Positions 26,839-34,148 of a stretch of 64,000 nt of DNA are shown piece after piece. This stretch comes from Spartinivicinus poritis (GTDB lineage Bacteria; Pseudomonadota; Gammaproteobacteria; Pseudomonadales; Zooshikellaceae), in the NCBI RefSeq assembly GCF_028858535.1, contig NZ_JAPMOU010000011.1, positions 100,503-164,502 on the forward strand, given 5' to 3'. The notes beneath the pieces are model-generated. The model was not told the DNA's origin. It saw only the letters and a list, made by a program, of their open reading frames with translations, and made no database searches. How positions within the stretch are numbered: position 1 is the stretch's first letter; each line of letters begins with the position of its first letter. Both the position numbers and the translations under genes were made by a program.

Positions 26839-27343
26839 GAATACTAAATCCCATCTTCACCTTCCCAAAATCTGTTATTACTTTTAGGTTATATTTGTTT
26901 GCAGCTTTACTTGTTGTAATGCAAGCATCCACCTCAGATTTCGAACACATACTAGCCGCCTTTGCATTGCTCGAACATAATTCTATATTTGCACCATTGG
27001 GAACAAGATTTTTGGGGGCCGGATGGCTAGCTACACAATCAATAGATCCTTCAAAGTCGACTCTAGTTGCAAGAACCATTTCATAGGTATCTAAAAGAAA
27101 AATATCTTTTAATTTTAGTTCTTTTAGTGTTGAAAAAACAATATTATGAAGATCAGGATAAACGATACAACCTAGTAAAACAAAGTCTCGATCCGTTAAA
27201 ACAACATCTAACGCATCCTCTAAGGTTTCATGAAGTACTACCTTTGCATCTAAAGCATTTTCTTGGCAATAGTGAATTGCAGCCAATTGGCAGTTTGTCC
27301 CATCTGGGCCCAAAGTATGTATTTCCCTTATCCCGTTTCGCAT
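26825..27343 (-). CDS. BacA-like prephenate decarboxylase homologue
   Basis: A 172-residue protein collinear with BacA of the bacilysin pathway rather than with true prephenate dehydratases. Matching segments are HTLGPDGTNCQLAAIHY (BacA NTLGPEGTSSEYAAKHF), LHETLEDALDVVL (LHDTFESCIEKTL), ASHPAPKNLV at 105-114 (VSHPSPINLI) and a C-terminal AANKYNLKVITDF. The dehydratase TRF motif and ACT domain are absent. BacA, AerD and SalX decarboxylate prephenate without aromatisation to give dihydro-hydroxyphenylpyruvate. It is the first gene of the operon. No BacB, BacC or BacF homologue follows, so the downstream route must differ or use host enzymes. Confidence 0.75.
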   Translation of the reverse strand: MRNGIREIHTLGPDGTNCQLAAIHYCQENALDAKVVLHETLEDALDVVLTDRDFVLLGCIVYPDLHNIVFSTLKELKLKDIFLLDTYEMVLATRVDFEGSIDCVASHPAPKNLVPNGANIELCSSNAKAASMCSKSEVDACITTSKAANKYNLKVITDFGKVKMGFSIHEHK

Positions 27344-27420
27344 AGCTTTACTATTTACTCCACAAAAAATACATCACTCTACACAAATTAGTAAGAGACT
27401 ATACTTTAACAATAAAACGT

Positions 27421-27450
27421 ATTATGTCGTATAATACTTTCGTATTACAA
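27421..27450 (-). promoter_or_regulatory. putative promoter and operator of the biosynthetic operon
   Basis: On the minus strand, TTGTAA (27445-27450) and CATAAT (27421-27426) are separated by 18 bp. The spacer contains a perfect 6-bp inverted repeat TAATAC-GAAA-GTATTA (27432-27447), which could be bound by a regulator. It lies ~80 bp upstream of the first gene. This is sequence-based prediction only, and no regulator gene is in the operon. Confidence 0.35.
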
Positions 27451-27848
27451 TCAACAGGTAATGCAATGGTCTAATAGGACTTAAGTCTTAATTAATAATT
27501 ACAAATATTACTGGAAGTAACTATAACAATAAAATAAATCTTATATGTCAAAATTAAAAAGGTGCAGTCAAATTAGCTGTATAGCAGCAAATAAATTCCT
27601 CTAAAAGCGTTTACTATTTACAAAAAATTTTCACCAGATAGGAAAACACAAAACAAATAACCCTGGAATATTAAAAAAATCCTTTTTATCAGAATATAAA
27701 GCTACCACCGGCAACAAAAAATATGACTAACCTACTGCTGAAGATATTCTTGACAAAAACTTAATGTAATTGAAGCTGATATTTTTTAGACGACACATAT
27801 TACCTATGCTTAAACCAACTAAGGATAGTTATATTTAGCCAGATTAGT

Positions 27849-27995
27849 CTGCAAACGCCAATCAATGACCGAGACAAAGTTCCAGCGCTTTTAACTGACA
27901 TTGGCTATCACTACTGGGAAGAAACCGAAAACTCCGCTTATCAGCTATTTTTAAACAACTTATTCCCCTCACCCCAACCCTCTTCAGGGAACTAA
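27849..27995 (+). pseudogene. orphan 3' fragment of ilvA
   Basis: The plus strand here encodes LQTPINDRDKVPALLTDIGY followed by HYWEETENSAYQLFLNN, collinear with the last ~37 residues of the intact ilvA at 14357-14464. By hand count 86 of 111 aligned bases match (77%). Of the 19 codons that differ, about 10 are synonymous, so both versions diverged while under selection as real genes. The original stop is lost, and the frame runs on into a REP-type repeat to TAA at 27993-27995. It most likely marks the far junction of an inserted island. Confidence 0.88.
27963..27992. repeat. REP-type half element
   Basis: CCCCTCACCCCAACCCTCTT followed by CAGGGA matches one arm of the larger palindrome at 41572-41721 (CCCTCACCCCAGCCCTCTCCC). 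It directly abuts the ilvA remnant. Confidence 0.6.
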
Positions 27996-28003
27996 AAAGG
28001 TTA

Positions 28004-30451
28004 TTAACGCGTGAGGGTTAGTGGTGGTTTCTCATCTTGGTGCGAGCAAGTGCGATTACGCCCTTGCTTTTTAGCCTGCATAAGTGCAGCTTCTGCTTGC
28101 CTTAATAACTCATGACTACTGCTGCCTGGTTGCGGGATGCAAGATGCCAGACCAATGCTTAAGGTAATATAGGCCGAAACATCTGAAAGAGGATGGCTAA
28201 TATAAGCATCCCCGATATTATGATGAATTCGACGCGAAATTTCCTGGGCACCTCGTAAATCGGTTTCAGGAAAAATTGCAGCAAACTGACCACCACCATA
28301 TCGTGCTAATAAGTCAGTGCTGCGAGTAATTGAACGCTTAAGAATACTCGCAATATCCTTCAAGCAAACATCTCCTTGCTGATGTCCTTGGCTATCATTG
28401 TATTTTTTAAATCGATCTAAATCTGTCACCATGAGAGCAATCGGTTCATTTTGCCTAATTGCCCGGCTCCACTCTTCCTCAAGGCAATTATCAAAGTGCT
28501 TGCGGTTAAATAGCCCAGTTAACGAATCTCGAGTCGCTAGATTAATTAAGCGTTGCTCCATCTCTTTATTTGCAGTGACATCATGAGCCACAATTATTAA
28601 GTATTTTTTATGGTGATGGTTCACCATGCGGGTTGTTACTTCTACCTGCAAAGCACCTCCATCCTTTTTTATCACTTCCATTTGATAGATATTTGAGGTG
28701 AGTTTCCGTCTAGAACTCAATGCTTTCTTTATTACTCTGTCCATTTTTTCAGCAATCAATGTGCCTTCTTCTAATGCAGCAACAAACTCTTCTTCTGTAT
28801 AGCCTAATGATGCATACGTTGAAGTATTATAATAAAGCAAGTCTCTTGTTTCCGGGTCTACCACCATCAGTGCATCACGCGACTGATTAATTAGATCAAA
28901 AAATAGCTCAAGTTGTGCATTACTTTCCTTGAGTGTTTTCTCTGTTTCATTGCTCCGCGCAACCTCCTCCTTCAAGTTGCTGATCGCTTGTTCAGCTATA
29001 CGACCATCTAAATAAGAACGGCGTAATAGAACAATGCTAGTGCAAATCATCATGGTAAAAATAAAACCTGAAAACAGCACAACTGCTGGTAGCAAGGAAC
29101 GGCTACGGCTTACTAACTCTGCAGTAGGGTATGCTTGGACAATCCAAGGAGAGTGCTGATTAGGGTTAATCATATGCTCAGCTGCTGGTTTACCAAAAAA
29201 ACCACTGGGCTTCAGCACAGAAGATGAGAGATAAATAACCTTATTCCTTTCTCTAATCTCAAAGTAAAACCCCTTGTATATAGGCAACTGAGTGATGCTT
29301 TCAACTAACGTTTTAACCCGAAACACGGCCACAATATAACCATGAAAGCGGCCACTTAAATCAAAAATAGGCGTATAATTAATAAACCCTTCGCCTCCCT
29401 GTTTCAACTGAATGACTTGAGTGATCACGCTGGTTTTACTGCTAAAGGCACGACGCAAATGTACCACGGCGGGATTATCAGCAGGCACTCGAAAATTCAA
29501 CGCCTGCTCATTGCCTTCATAAGGCACTAGCCAACGAATTTGGTAGTCTGGGTCCATCCACTCTATCGCTTGAAACTCTGGGAAGTCTTTCAACAGCTGA
29601 TTTGCATCAGCTAGCCAAGTCGTCTTATCCATATCGCCCTGATGTGCCCAGCGAGCAGCCATTCGGTCAATAGCCTTGCGTTGAGTATTCAGCATGGAAG
29701 ATATTCCATTCCCCAGTTGCTGCGCTGTATGTTGTGCATGATGCGTTAAAAAACGTAAATCTTTTTTCTCCATGACTAGGGCAAATAGCGTTGAAATAAT
29801 GATCAGCACAATCGCTAAATAACCAGCAATCCACTGCGGTATTTTATCCTGAACTGTAGCCTGCCAGTTAGTGAAGGCAACCAGTAAGCACAACCCTGTT
29901 GTGATTAGAGCAATATTGATCAGTAGGCTGAAACTTAAAATTTGAGCAAAACCATAGCTATCTGGCAATTTTAGTGCTATCGCGATTAACCCTGCCGAAC
30001 CAAAAATTAAAGGTATAGCAGCCAAACCACATTTATATAAATGCGAGTTACTAAAAAGAGGTAATTTATCTGGTTTAATTAAGCACAGCGCAGCACAGAC
30101 CAGGCTAACCGTTACACTGCCTGGTATGGCTATAACCTCATGATCATCCTCATCCAACATTAATAGCTCATTTTCAACATAAAACTGTTGGATAGAAATG
30201 CCTTCAAATAGGGAAAACAGTGCTGAAACGATAGCCGCACAGGCGATGCCTATTGCTAGCCAGGCATTGTGGAGGTAGGCTACCATACCCATCCCTAGTA
30301 ACATCAGGCTGATAGCCACAGGTTGAGAAATTTCAGATACAAAAAGATAAACGCTGATGAGGGATACTAATAAGCCACCACCAACATTAATCCACTTAAC
30401 TAAACTCGATTCTGTTGTAGGGGATAACACAGCTGCCCTTTCCTGCTCCAT
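28004..30451 (-). CDS. membrane CHASE–PAS–GGDEF protein with degenerate GGDEF site
   Basis: An 815-residue inner-membrane signalling protein. Seven or eight N-terminal hydrophobic segments (~15-230) precede a CHASE-type extracytoplasmic sensor (~235-440), one further membrane helix (~455-480), a PAS domain (~505-625) and a GGDEF domain (~630-800). The active-site loop reads RYGGGQF (719-723) instead of GGDEF or GGEEF, losing the catalytic acidic residues. The RxxD inhibitory site (RSTD, 710-713), five residues before the loop, is intact. It is therefore more likely a c-di-GMP receptor or dimerisation partner than an active diguanylate cyclase. Confidence 0.85.
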   Translation of the reverse strand: MEQERAAVLSPTTESSLVKWINVGGGLLVSLISVYLFVSEISQPVAISLMLLGMGMVAYLHNAWLAIGIACAAIVSALFSLFEGISIQQFYVENELLMLDEDDHEVIAIPGSVTVSLVCAALCLIKPDKLPLFSNSHLYKCGLAAIPLIFGSAGLIAIALKLPDSYGFAQILSFSLLINIALITTGLCLLVAFTNWQATVQDKIPQWIAGYLAIVLIIISTLFALVMEKKDLRFLTHHAQHTAQQLGNGISSMLNTQRKAIDRMAARWAHQGDMDKTTWLADANQLLKDFPEFQAIEWMDPDYQIRWLVPYEGNEQALNFRVPADNPAVVHLRRAFSSKTSVITQVIQLKQGGEGFINYTPIFDLSGRFHGYIVAVFRVKTLVESITQLPIYKGFYFEIRERNKVIYLSSSVLKPSGFFGKPAAEHMINPNQHSPWIVQAYPTAELVSRSRSLLPAVVLFSGFIFTMMICTSIVLLRRSYLDGRIAEQAISNLKEEVARSNETEKTLKESNAQLELFFDLINQSRDALMVVDPETRDLLYYNTSTYASLGYTEEEFVAALEEGTLIAEKMDRVIKKALSSRRKLTSNIYQMEVIKKDGGALQVEVTTRMVNHHHKKYLIIVAHDVTANKEMEQRLINLATRDSLTGLFNRKHFDNCLEEEWSRAIRQNEPIALMVTDLDRFKKYNDSQGHQQGDVCLKDIASILKRSITRSTDLLARYGGGQFAAIFPETDLRGAQEISRRIHHNIGDAYISHPLSDVSAYITLSIGLASCIPQPGSSSHELLRQAEAALMQAKKQGRNRTCSHQDEKPPLTLTR

Positions 30452-30551
30452 ATTTCAAGCATAGTCACAACCGATTTAGTTGGCTAGAGCTTAATATACA
30501 GGCCTGTTATCCACTATTTTACTATTAATCAACTGGTTGGAGAGCCATAGG

Positions 30552-30645
30552 TATATGCATAAAGTTGATAATAGTCTTCAAGCACATTTATTTTCTGGCA
30601 AGGTACTTTTTTAGCCTTTGTGGTGTGGAACAACATCAAGAAAAG
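30552..30645. repeat. palindromic element, one-armed copy 3
   Basis: The segment from ATGCATAAAGTTGATAATAG through CATTTATTTTCTGGCAAGGTAC to CATCAAGAAAAGCC aligns with the left half and centre of copy 2 at 7124-7285. The right arm with GTAACACAG is missing, so this copy is truncated. It lies between the GGDEF and EVE genes. Confidence 0.6.
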
Positions 30646-30682
30646 CCTATGTCCCAATGAGTCAGCTATTCTTCTATTAAAC

Positions 30683-31153
30683 TCACAGTTTTGTCACCAT
30701 AGATGAAATTTCATGCCACTGTTTTTCAGCTACAGGCATGATTGATAAGCGGCTACCTCTTTGTACCAGTGGTAAATCCTTTAACAGTGGGTTTTCCTTT
30801 AAGCGTTGCAATGAAACCAAGTGTGTGAACTTTTCTACAAATTGAATATCTACCATAAACCAGCGTGGATTATCGACTGTACTTTTGGGGTCAAAATAGT
30901 CGGAGTCAGAATCAAGTGCCGTATGATCTGGATAAGCTTCTTTGACGACTTTCGCTATTCCTGCAATTCCAGTTTTTTTGCAACTGGAGTGATAAAAAAA
31001 CACCAAATCTCCTTTGCGCATTTGATCACGCATCATATTTCTTGCTTGATAATTTCTTACCCCATCCCAGTGCTCTGTTTGATTAGGACAGTTAGCAAGA
31101 TCGTCTATACTGAAAACACCGGGTTCAGACTTCATTAACCAGTAATTTGGCAT
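30683..31153 (-). CDS. EVE domain-containing protein
   Basis: A 156-residue single-domain EVE protein. Typical segments are YWLMKSEPGVFSIDDL at the start, WDGVRNYQARNMMRDQMRKGDLVFFYHS and VDNPRWFMVDIQFVEKF. EVE domains are PUA-related and recognise modified bases in nucleic acid. This stand-alone form is widespread as a housekeeping gene in proteobacteria, often near ygfA and zapA as here. The molecular role is not established. Confidence 0.9.
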   Translation of the reverse strand: MPNYWLMKSEPGVFSIDDLANCPNQTEHWDGVRNYQARNMMRDQMRKGDLVFFYHSSCKKTGIAGIAKVVKEAYPDHTALDSDSDYFDPKSTVDNPRWFMVDIQFVEKFTHLVSLQRLKENPLLKDLPLVQRGSRLSIMPVAEKQWHEISSMVTKL

Positions 31154-31573
31154 GTAAGAAATATTCCTTGCGTTTTATATGCTAATTGGTTTTACTTCAC
31201 ACATATTTTAAACTGTGGCTATAGTCACGTTCATTCAATTAACTAATGAGTACAATTAAACCACAATGCTCATACGGCACATGTGAAGTACTTAGTGAGT
31301 GAGGTGCTTAGTAACTAAGGTAGTTGGTGACTAGCAAACAACTAATACAAATAAGCGATAAATTTGCTATATAGACAATTGTTACATACATGAACCACAA
31401 AACAAGTAGCAATTCGTTCACCACAATTTACTAAGGACGTGTGTAGTAATAACCACTGAGAGAAAATAAATATCTCCCTGTGTCAATAAAAGAGCTTGTA
31501 GCTGTCTTGCTAACTGCAAAGACCACTTGGGGAAATTTAGGAATTAACTGAAAGACCAGCAGGGTTAGTGGAA
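31154..31573. other. 420-bp intergenic stretch, nothing recognised
   Basis: AT-rich sequence between divergent genes. I see no repeat family member, hairpin terminator or convincing regulatory site. Confidence 0.4.
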
Positions 31574-31756
31574 ATGACACAAAAAAACAAACCTGATTTT
31601 ATGCTGGTGTTAGTTTTTATTTTTGGCTTGGGGGTGCTGACCACAGGTTTTGCTCAAATGACTTTATCAAAAAGTTCAGCCGAGCTCGCCACCGTTACAA
31701 ATAATGCTACACCAACAGTAAACCAATCAAACACTGATGCACAACGCACACTATAA
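31574..31756 (+). CDS. small single-pass membrane protein, unknown function
   Basis: A 60-residue protein with one N-terminal hydrophobic helix (FMLVLVFIFGLGVLTTGFAQ) after a charged start MTQKNKPD, and a polar Ser/Thr/Asn tail. The ATG at 31574 has an AGCAGGG sequence nine bases upstream. An in-frame GTG at 31568 is less likely. It lies antiparallel to and facing ygfA. Similar short proteins occur beside ygfA in related bacteria by recollection, which was not checked. Confidence 0.55.
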   Translation: MTQKNKPDFMLVLVFIFGLGVLTTGFAQMTLSKSSAELATVTNNATPTVNQSNTDAQRTL

Positions 31757-31863
31757 AAGTGTGTTCTTTATAAGGCCCAGGTAAGCAATTACTTGCAATC
31801 AAGTCACTTGGCACTATGAAGCCTTTGCACTTTTGCCCTGTGACATGCTTACCTAGCCGCACC

Positions 31864-32535
31864 TTATTTTGCTGTATAGTACTTACTATCACTAGCAATC
31901 CCTGTCAGTGGGATATCCCAACTGGCAGTGGGCAGTTTATCCACTCGCTGGCACTCATGAGCCAAACCTACCAACTTGGGACGAGGCTTCAATGGGTTTT
32001 TCACAATAAACTCAAAAGTTCTGTCATAAAAGCCCCCCCCCATTCCTAAACGCCCTCCATATTGATCAAAGCCAACCAACGGCAGTAATACCAAGTCCAT
32101 CGCCCAAGCAGACTTTAGATGCCCAGCTCGCACAGTTGGTTCCAATATATTAAAACGATTCGGTGCCAATTTTGTCGTCGGCCTAAAACGCAGAAACCAC
32201 AGTCGATTATGATAAATAGGATGCAACACAGGTAAATAACAGTGCTTATTCATTGCCCAAGCTGCTTCTATTATTTGCATAGGATCAATTTCGCCGTCAT
32301 TCGCTAAATACACTGCTATGTGTTTAGCCTTCAGAAACTCTGGTCTGCTTAATAAAACTTTAAGTAGCCGCTGGCTAGCTAATTGTTGCTGCTGACAAGT
32401 AAGCGCCCGACGTGCTTGGCGAAGGGTTGCTCTGAGTTGTTTACGCTGTTGGGGATTTACTGGGTTATTGATTAGAAGTGACGGCTGACGTTCATTGTCA
32501 GCAAGAAGAATTCTATTATTTTTTACTTCAGGCAT
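31864..32535 (-). CDS. ygfA: 5-formyltetrahydrofolate cyclo-ligase
   Basis: A 223-residue enzyme that converts 5-formyl-THF to 5,10-methenyl-THF using ATP. Family motifs are the N-terminal RKQLRATLRQARRALT, AVYLANDGEIDP, LVLLPLVGFDQYGGRLGMGGGFYDR and a C-terminal VGLAHECQ. Its position immediately downstream of 6S RNA is the classic ssrS–ygfA arrangement, so it is probably co-transcribed with 6S RNA. Confidence 0.95.
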   Translation of the reverse strand: MPEVKNNRILLADNERQPSLLINNPVNPQQRKQLRATLRQARRALTCQQQQLASQRLLKVLLSRPEFLKAKHIAVYLANDGEIDPMQIIEAAWAMNKHCYLPVLHPIYHNRLWFLRFRPTTKLAPNRFNILEPTVRAGHLKSAWAMDLVLLPLVGFDQYGGRLGMGGGFYDRTFEFIVKNPLKPRPKLVGLAHECQRVDKLPTASWDIPLTGIASDSKYYTAK

Positions 32536-32544
32536 AGTTTAAAA

Positions 32545-32732
32545 CCGCTCCCCAATCCGCCGCTGTCAATTGGGCCCTTGAACCCTAGGTTCAAGGTGGT
32601 GGCTGCTGAGATGCTTTGGGCTTTCCGCCTATAGCGGACTTGCACGCCGACACCTGCAAGGAGCCTCCAGTTCCTAAATTATCGGCTCAGGGACATTCAT
32701 GACTGGCCAACAGAGCAGGGAGCTTGATTTCA
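32545..32732 (-). ncRNA. ssrS: 6S RNA
   Basis: On the minus strand between zapA and ygfA the sequence contains GGCCAGTC, CCCTGAGCCGATAAT, then CACCTTGAACC-TAGG-GTTCAAGGGCC and CAGCGGCGG. These match the conserved closing stems and 3' half of E. coli 6S RNA. The product sequesters sigma70 RNA polymerase in stationary phase. Ends are estimated by alignment to the 184-nt E. coli RNA from memory. Confidence 0.92.
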
Positions 32733-32779
32733 TTATATCGATTTGAGTTAGATTGTCGCCCCTTTTTTTATGAAAATTT

Positions 32780-33100
32780 TTAATCAAAAGCAGGCGTATC
32801 GCTATCTGTTAATACTTGCTCGACTTTATCCAGCAGGGATTGTAACTGTGCTTGGGTATCTTCCTCGGCTAGCTGCCGCTGCTGAGCTAACTGTAAAAGT
32901 TCATGGGCAATATTCAACGCGGCCATCACTGCAATCCGCTCCAACCCAACCACAGCCCCTCTTTCCCGAATCTCTCGCATTTTGCTATCTAGGTACTGGG
33001 CTGCATCGACCAGAGCACGCTGCTCTTCAGGCTTACAACTTACCCGATACCCTTTATCTAAAATGTTAACTGTTGCTGTTTGTGTTGTTGTGTCACTCAT
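32780..33100 (-). CDS. zapA: cell division protein ZapA
   Basis: A 106-residue FtsZ-bundling protein. Typical features are VNILDKGYRVSCKPEEQRALVDAAQYLDSKMREIRERG at the start, NIAHELLQL in the middle and a C-terminal coiled coil. It promotes Z-ring assembly. Its start overlaps the stop of the upstream small coiled-coil gene, and 6S RNA follows. Confidence 0.95.
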   Translation of the reverse strand: MSDTTTQTATVNILDKGYRVSCKPEEQRALVDAAQYLDSKMREIRERGAVVGLERIAVMAALNIAHELLQLAQQRQLAEEDTQAQLQSLLDKVEQVLTDSDTPAFD

Positions 33101-33306
33101 GACTCTTGTTCCAGCGTTCTTAACCGAGTGATCATCGCCTCAATCTTAGTACGGGCAATCTCATTTTTTTCTATCAAATACACCCGTTCTTCACGCCACT
33201 GTTGCTCATTGGCACGAAGCTGAGCATTTTCCTGTTTTAATTGTTCGCACAAAGCGATCAATTGTTCAGTTTTATTTGCAAGCTGCTGAAATAAGTGATG
33301 ATCCAT
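33097..33306 (-). CDS. small coiled-coil protein (TIGR02449/ZapB-like)
   Basis: A 69-residue protein, almost entirely heptad-patterned (LANKTEQLIALCEQLKQENAQLRANEQQW), ending with ITRLRTLEQES. Proteins of this type precede zapA in many gammaproteobacteria and are thought to act in division. It is translationally coupled to zapA by a 4-bp overlap. Confidence 0.85.
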   Translation of the reverse strand: MDHHLFQQLANKTEQLIALCEQLKQENAQLRANEQQWREERVYLIEKNEIARTKIEAMITRLRTLEQES

Positions 33307-33527
33307 TTTAAACGACTAAGGTATCAGGGTATAAGGCTTGCGATTACTATAGTGGGCCGTTCTGCCAGGGTCAATCCAACACCAACTATTTCAACGCCTT
33401 ACTATTAATATTAGATTTTAAAATCACTCGTCATATCAGTAATCGCTTCACTCTTAAGGTGTACAGTAGTTTGCAATACCCTCAAATGTTAGGATAGAGA
33501 CAAACTAAACATCTAGGTAGAATTGCA

Positions 33528-34115
33528 ATGAAAAATGCAGCTCAAGCTCCTTCAGCAACGATTAGCTTTGATGATGTTGCTAACCTGTTTGTTTCATTGG
33601 AGCTGTTTGCTTCTCCAGCAGAATTACATGGTTTGTTAACAGGTATGCTAGCAGGTGGTTTGAGACTATCAGCCGATAGTTGGCTCTGCCAAGTTCAACA
33701 ACTGTTGGATATTGAAGAAGTGTTGCCTGATCAGGCAAAGGTTATGCTGGTTTCCTTATACCAGCAAACAGAAGAGCAGTTGGCTGATCCCGAATATGGT
33801 TTTCGTTTGTTACTACCTGATGACGATGCTGAGCTGGAAAGTCGCCTTAAAGAGCTCGCTAACTGGACTCATAGTTTTTTAGCTGGGTTTGGGTTATCTG
33901 GGCAGCAACAAGCTCAGCTATCTACTGATGTAAAAGACATTCTTTTAGACTTTACTGAAATTTCACAAGTACAAAGTGAAGATATAGAAGAAGCTGACTC
34001 TAATGAAATGGACTGGCACCAGGTGACTGAATATGTCCGCATTAACGCAATACTGGTGTTCAGTGAGTGTGGCTCAAAAGGCTCCACTGAAAAAAGTGAC
34101 TCTCAACTTCACTAG
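33528..34115 (+). CDS. ygfB: UPF0149/YgfB family protein
   Basis: A 195-residue protein with the YgfB signature: ASPAELHGLLTGMLAGG near the start and LANWTHSFLAGFGLSGQ at two-thirds, in an acidic all-helical fold. In some pseudomonads YgfB modulates the AlpA/ampD-related stress response; no enzymatic role is known. It heads the ygfB–pepP–ubiH–visC set and is 33 bp from pepP. Confidence 0.92.
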   Translation: MKNAAQAPSATISFDDVANLFVSLELFASPAELHGLLTGMLAGGLRLSADSWLCQVQQLLDIEEVLPDQAKVMLVSLYQQTEEQLADPEYGFRLLLPDDDAELESRLKELANWTHSFLAGFGLSGQQQAQLSTDVKDILLDFTEISQVQSEDIEEADSNEMDWHQVTEYVRINAILVFSECGSKGSTEKSDSQLH

Positions 34116-34148
34116 TTTGAATACACTAATTAGGGGTTAAACATAATA

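Larger units (their letters stand above)
27344..28003. other. 660-bp junction region: operon promoter, ilvA remnant and REP half
   Basis: No intact gene is present. From left to right it contains the probable operon promoter and operator (27421-27450), ~390 bp of AT-rich sequence with nothing recognised, a diverged 3' fragment of ilvA (27849-27962), and a single REP-type arm (27965-27990) immediately before the GGDEF gene's end. Confidence 0.7.

Noticed and set aside
26825..27343. Annotation as a true prephenate dehydratase (PheA)
   Set aside because: It is too short, lacks the TRF catalytic motif and the ACT domain, and follows BacA along its length.
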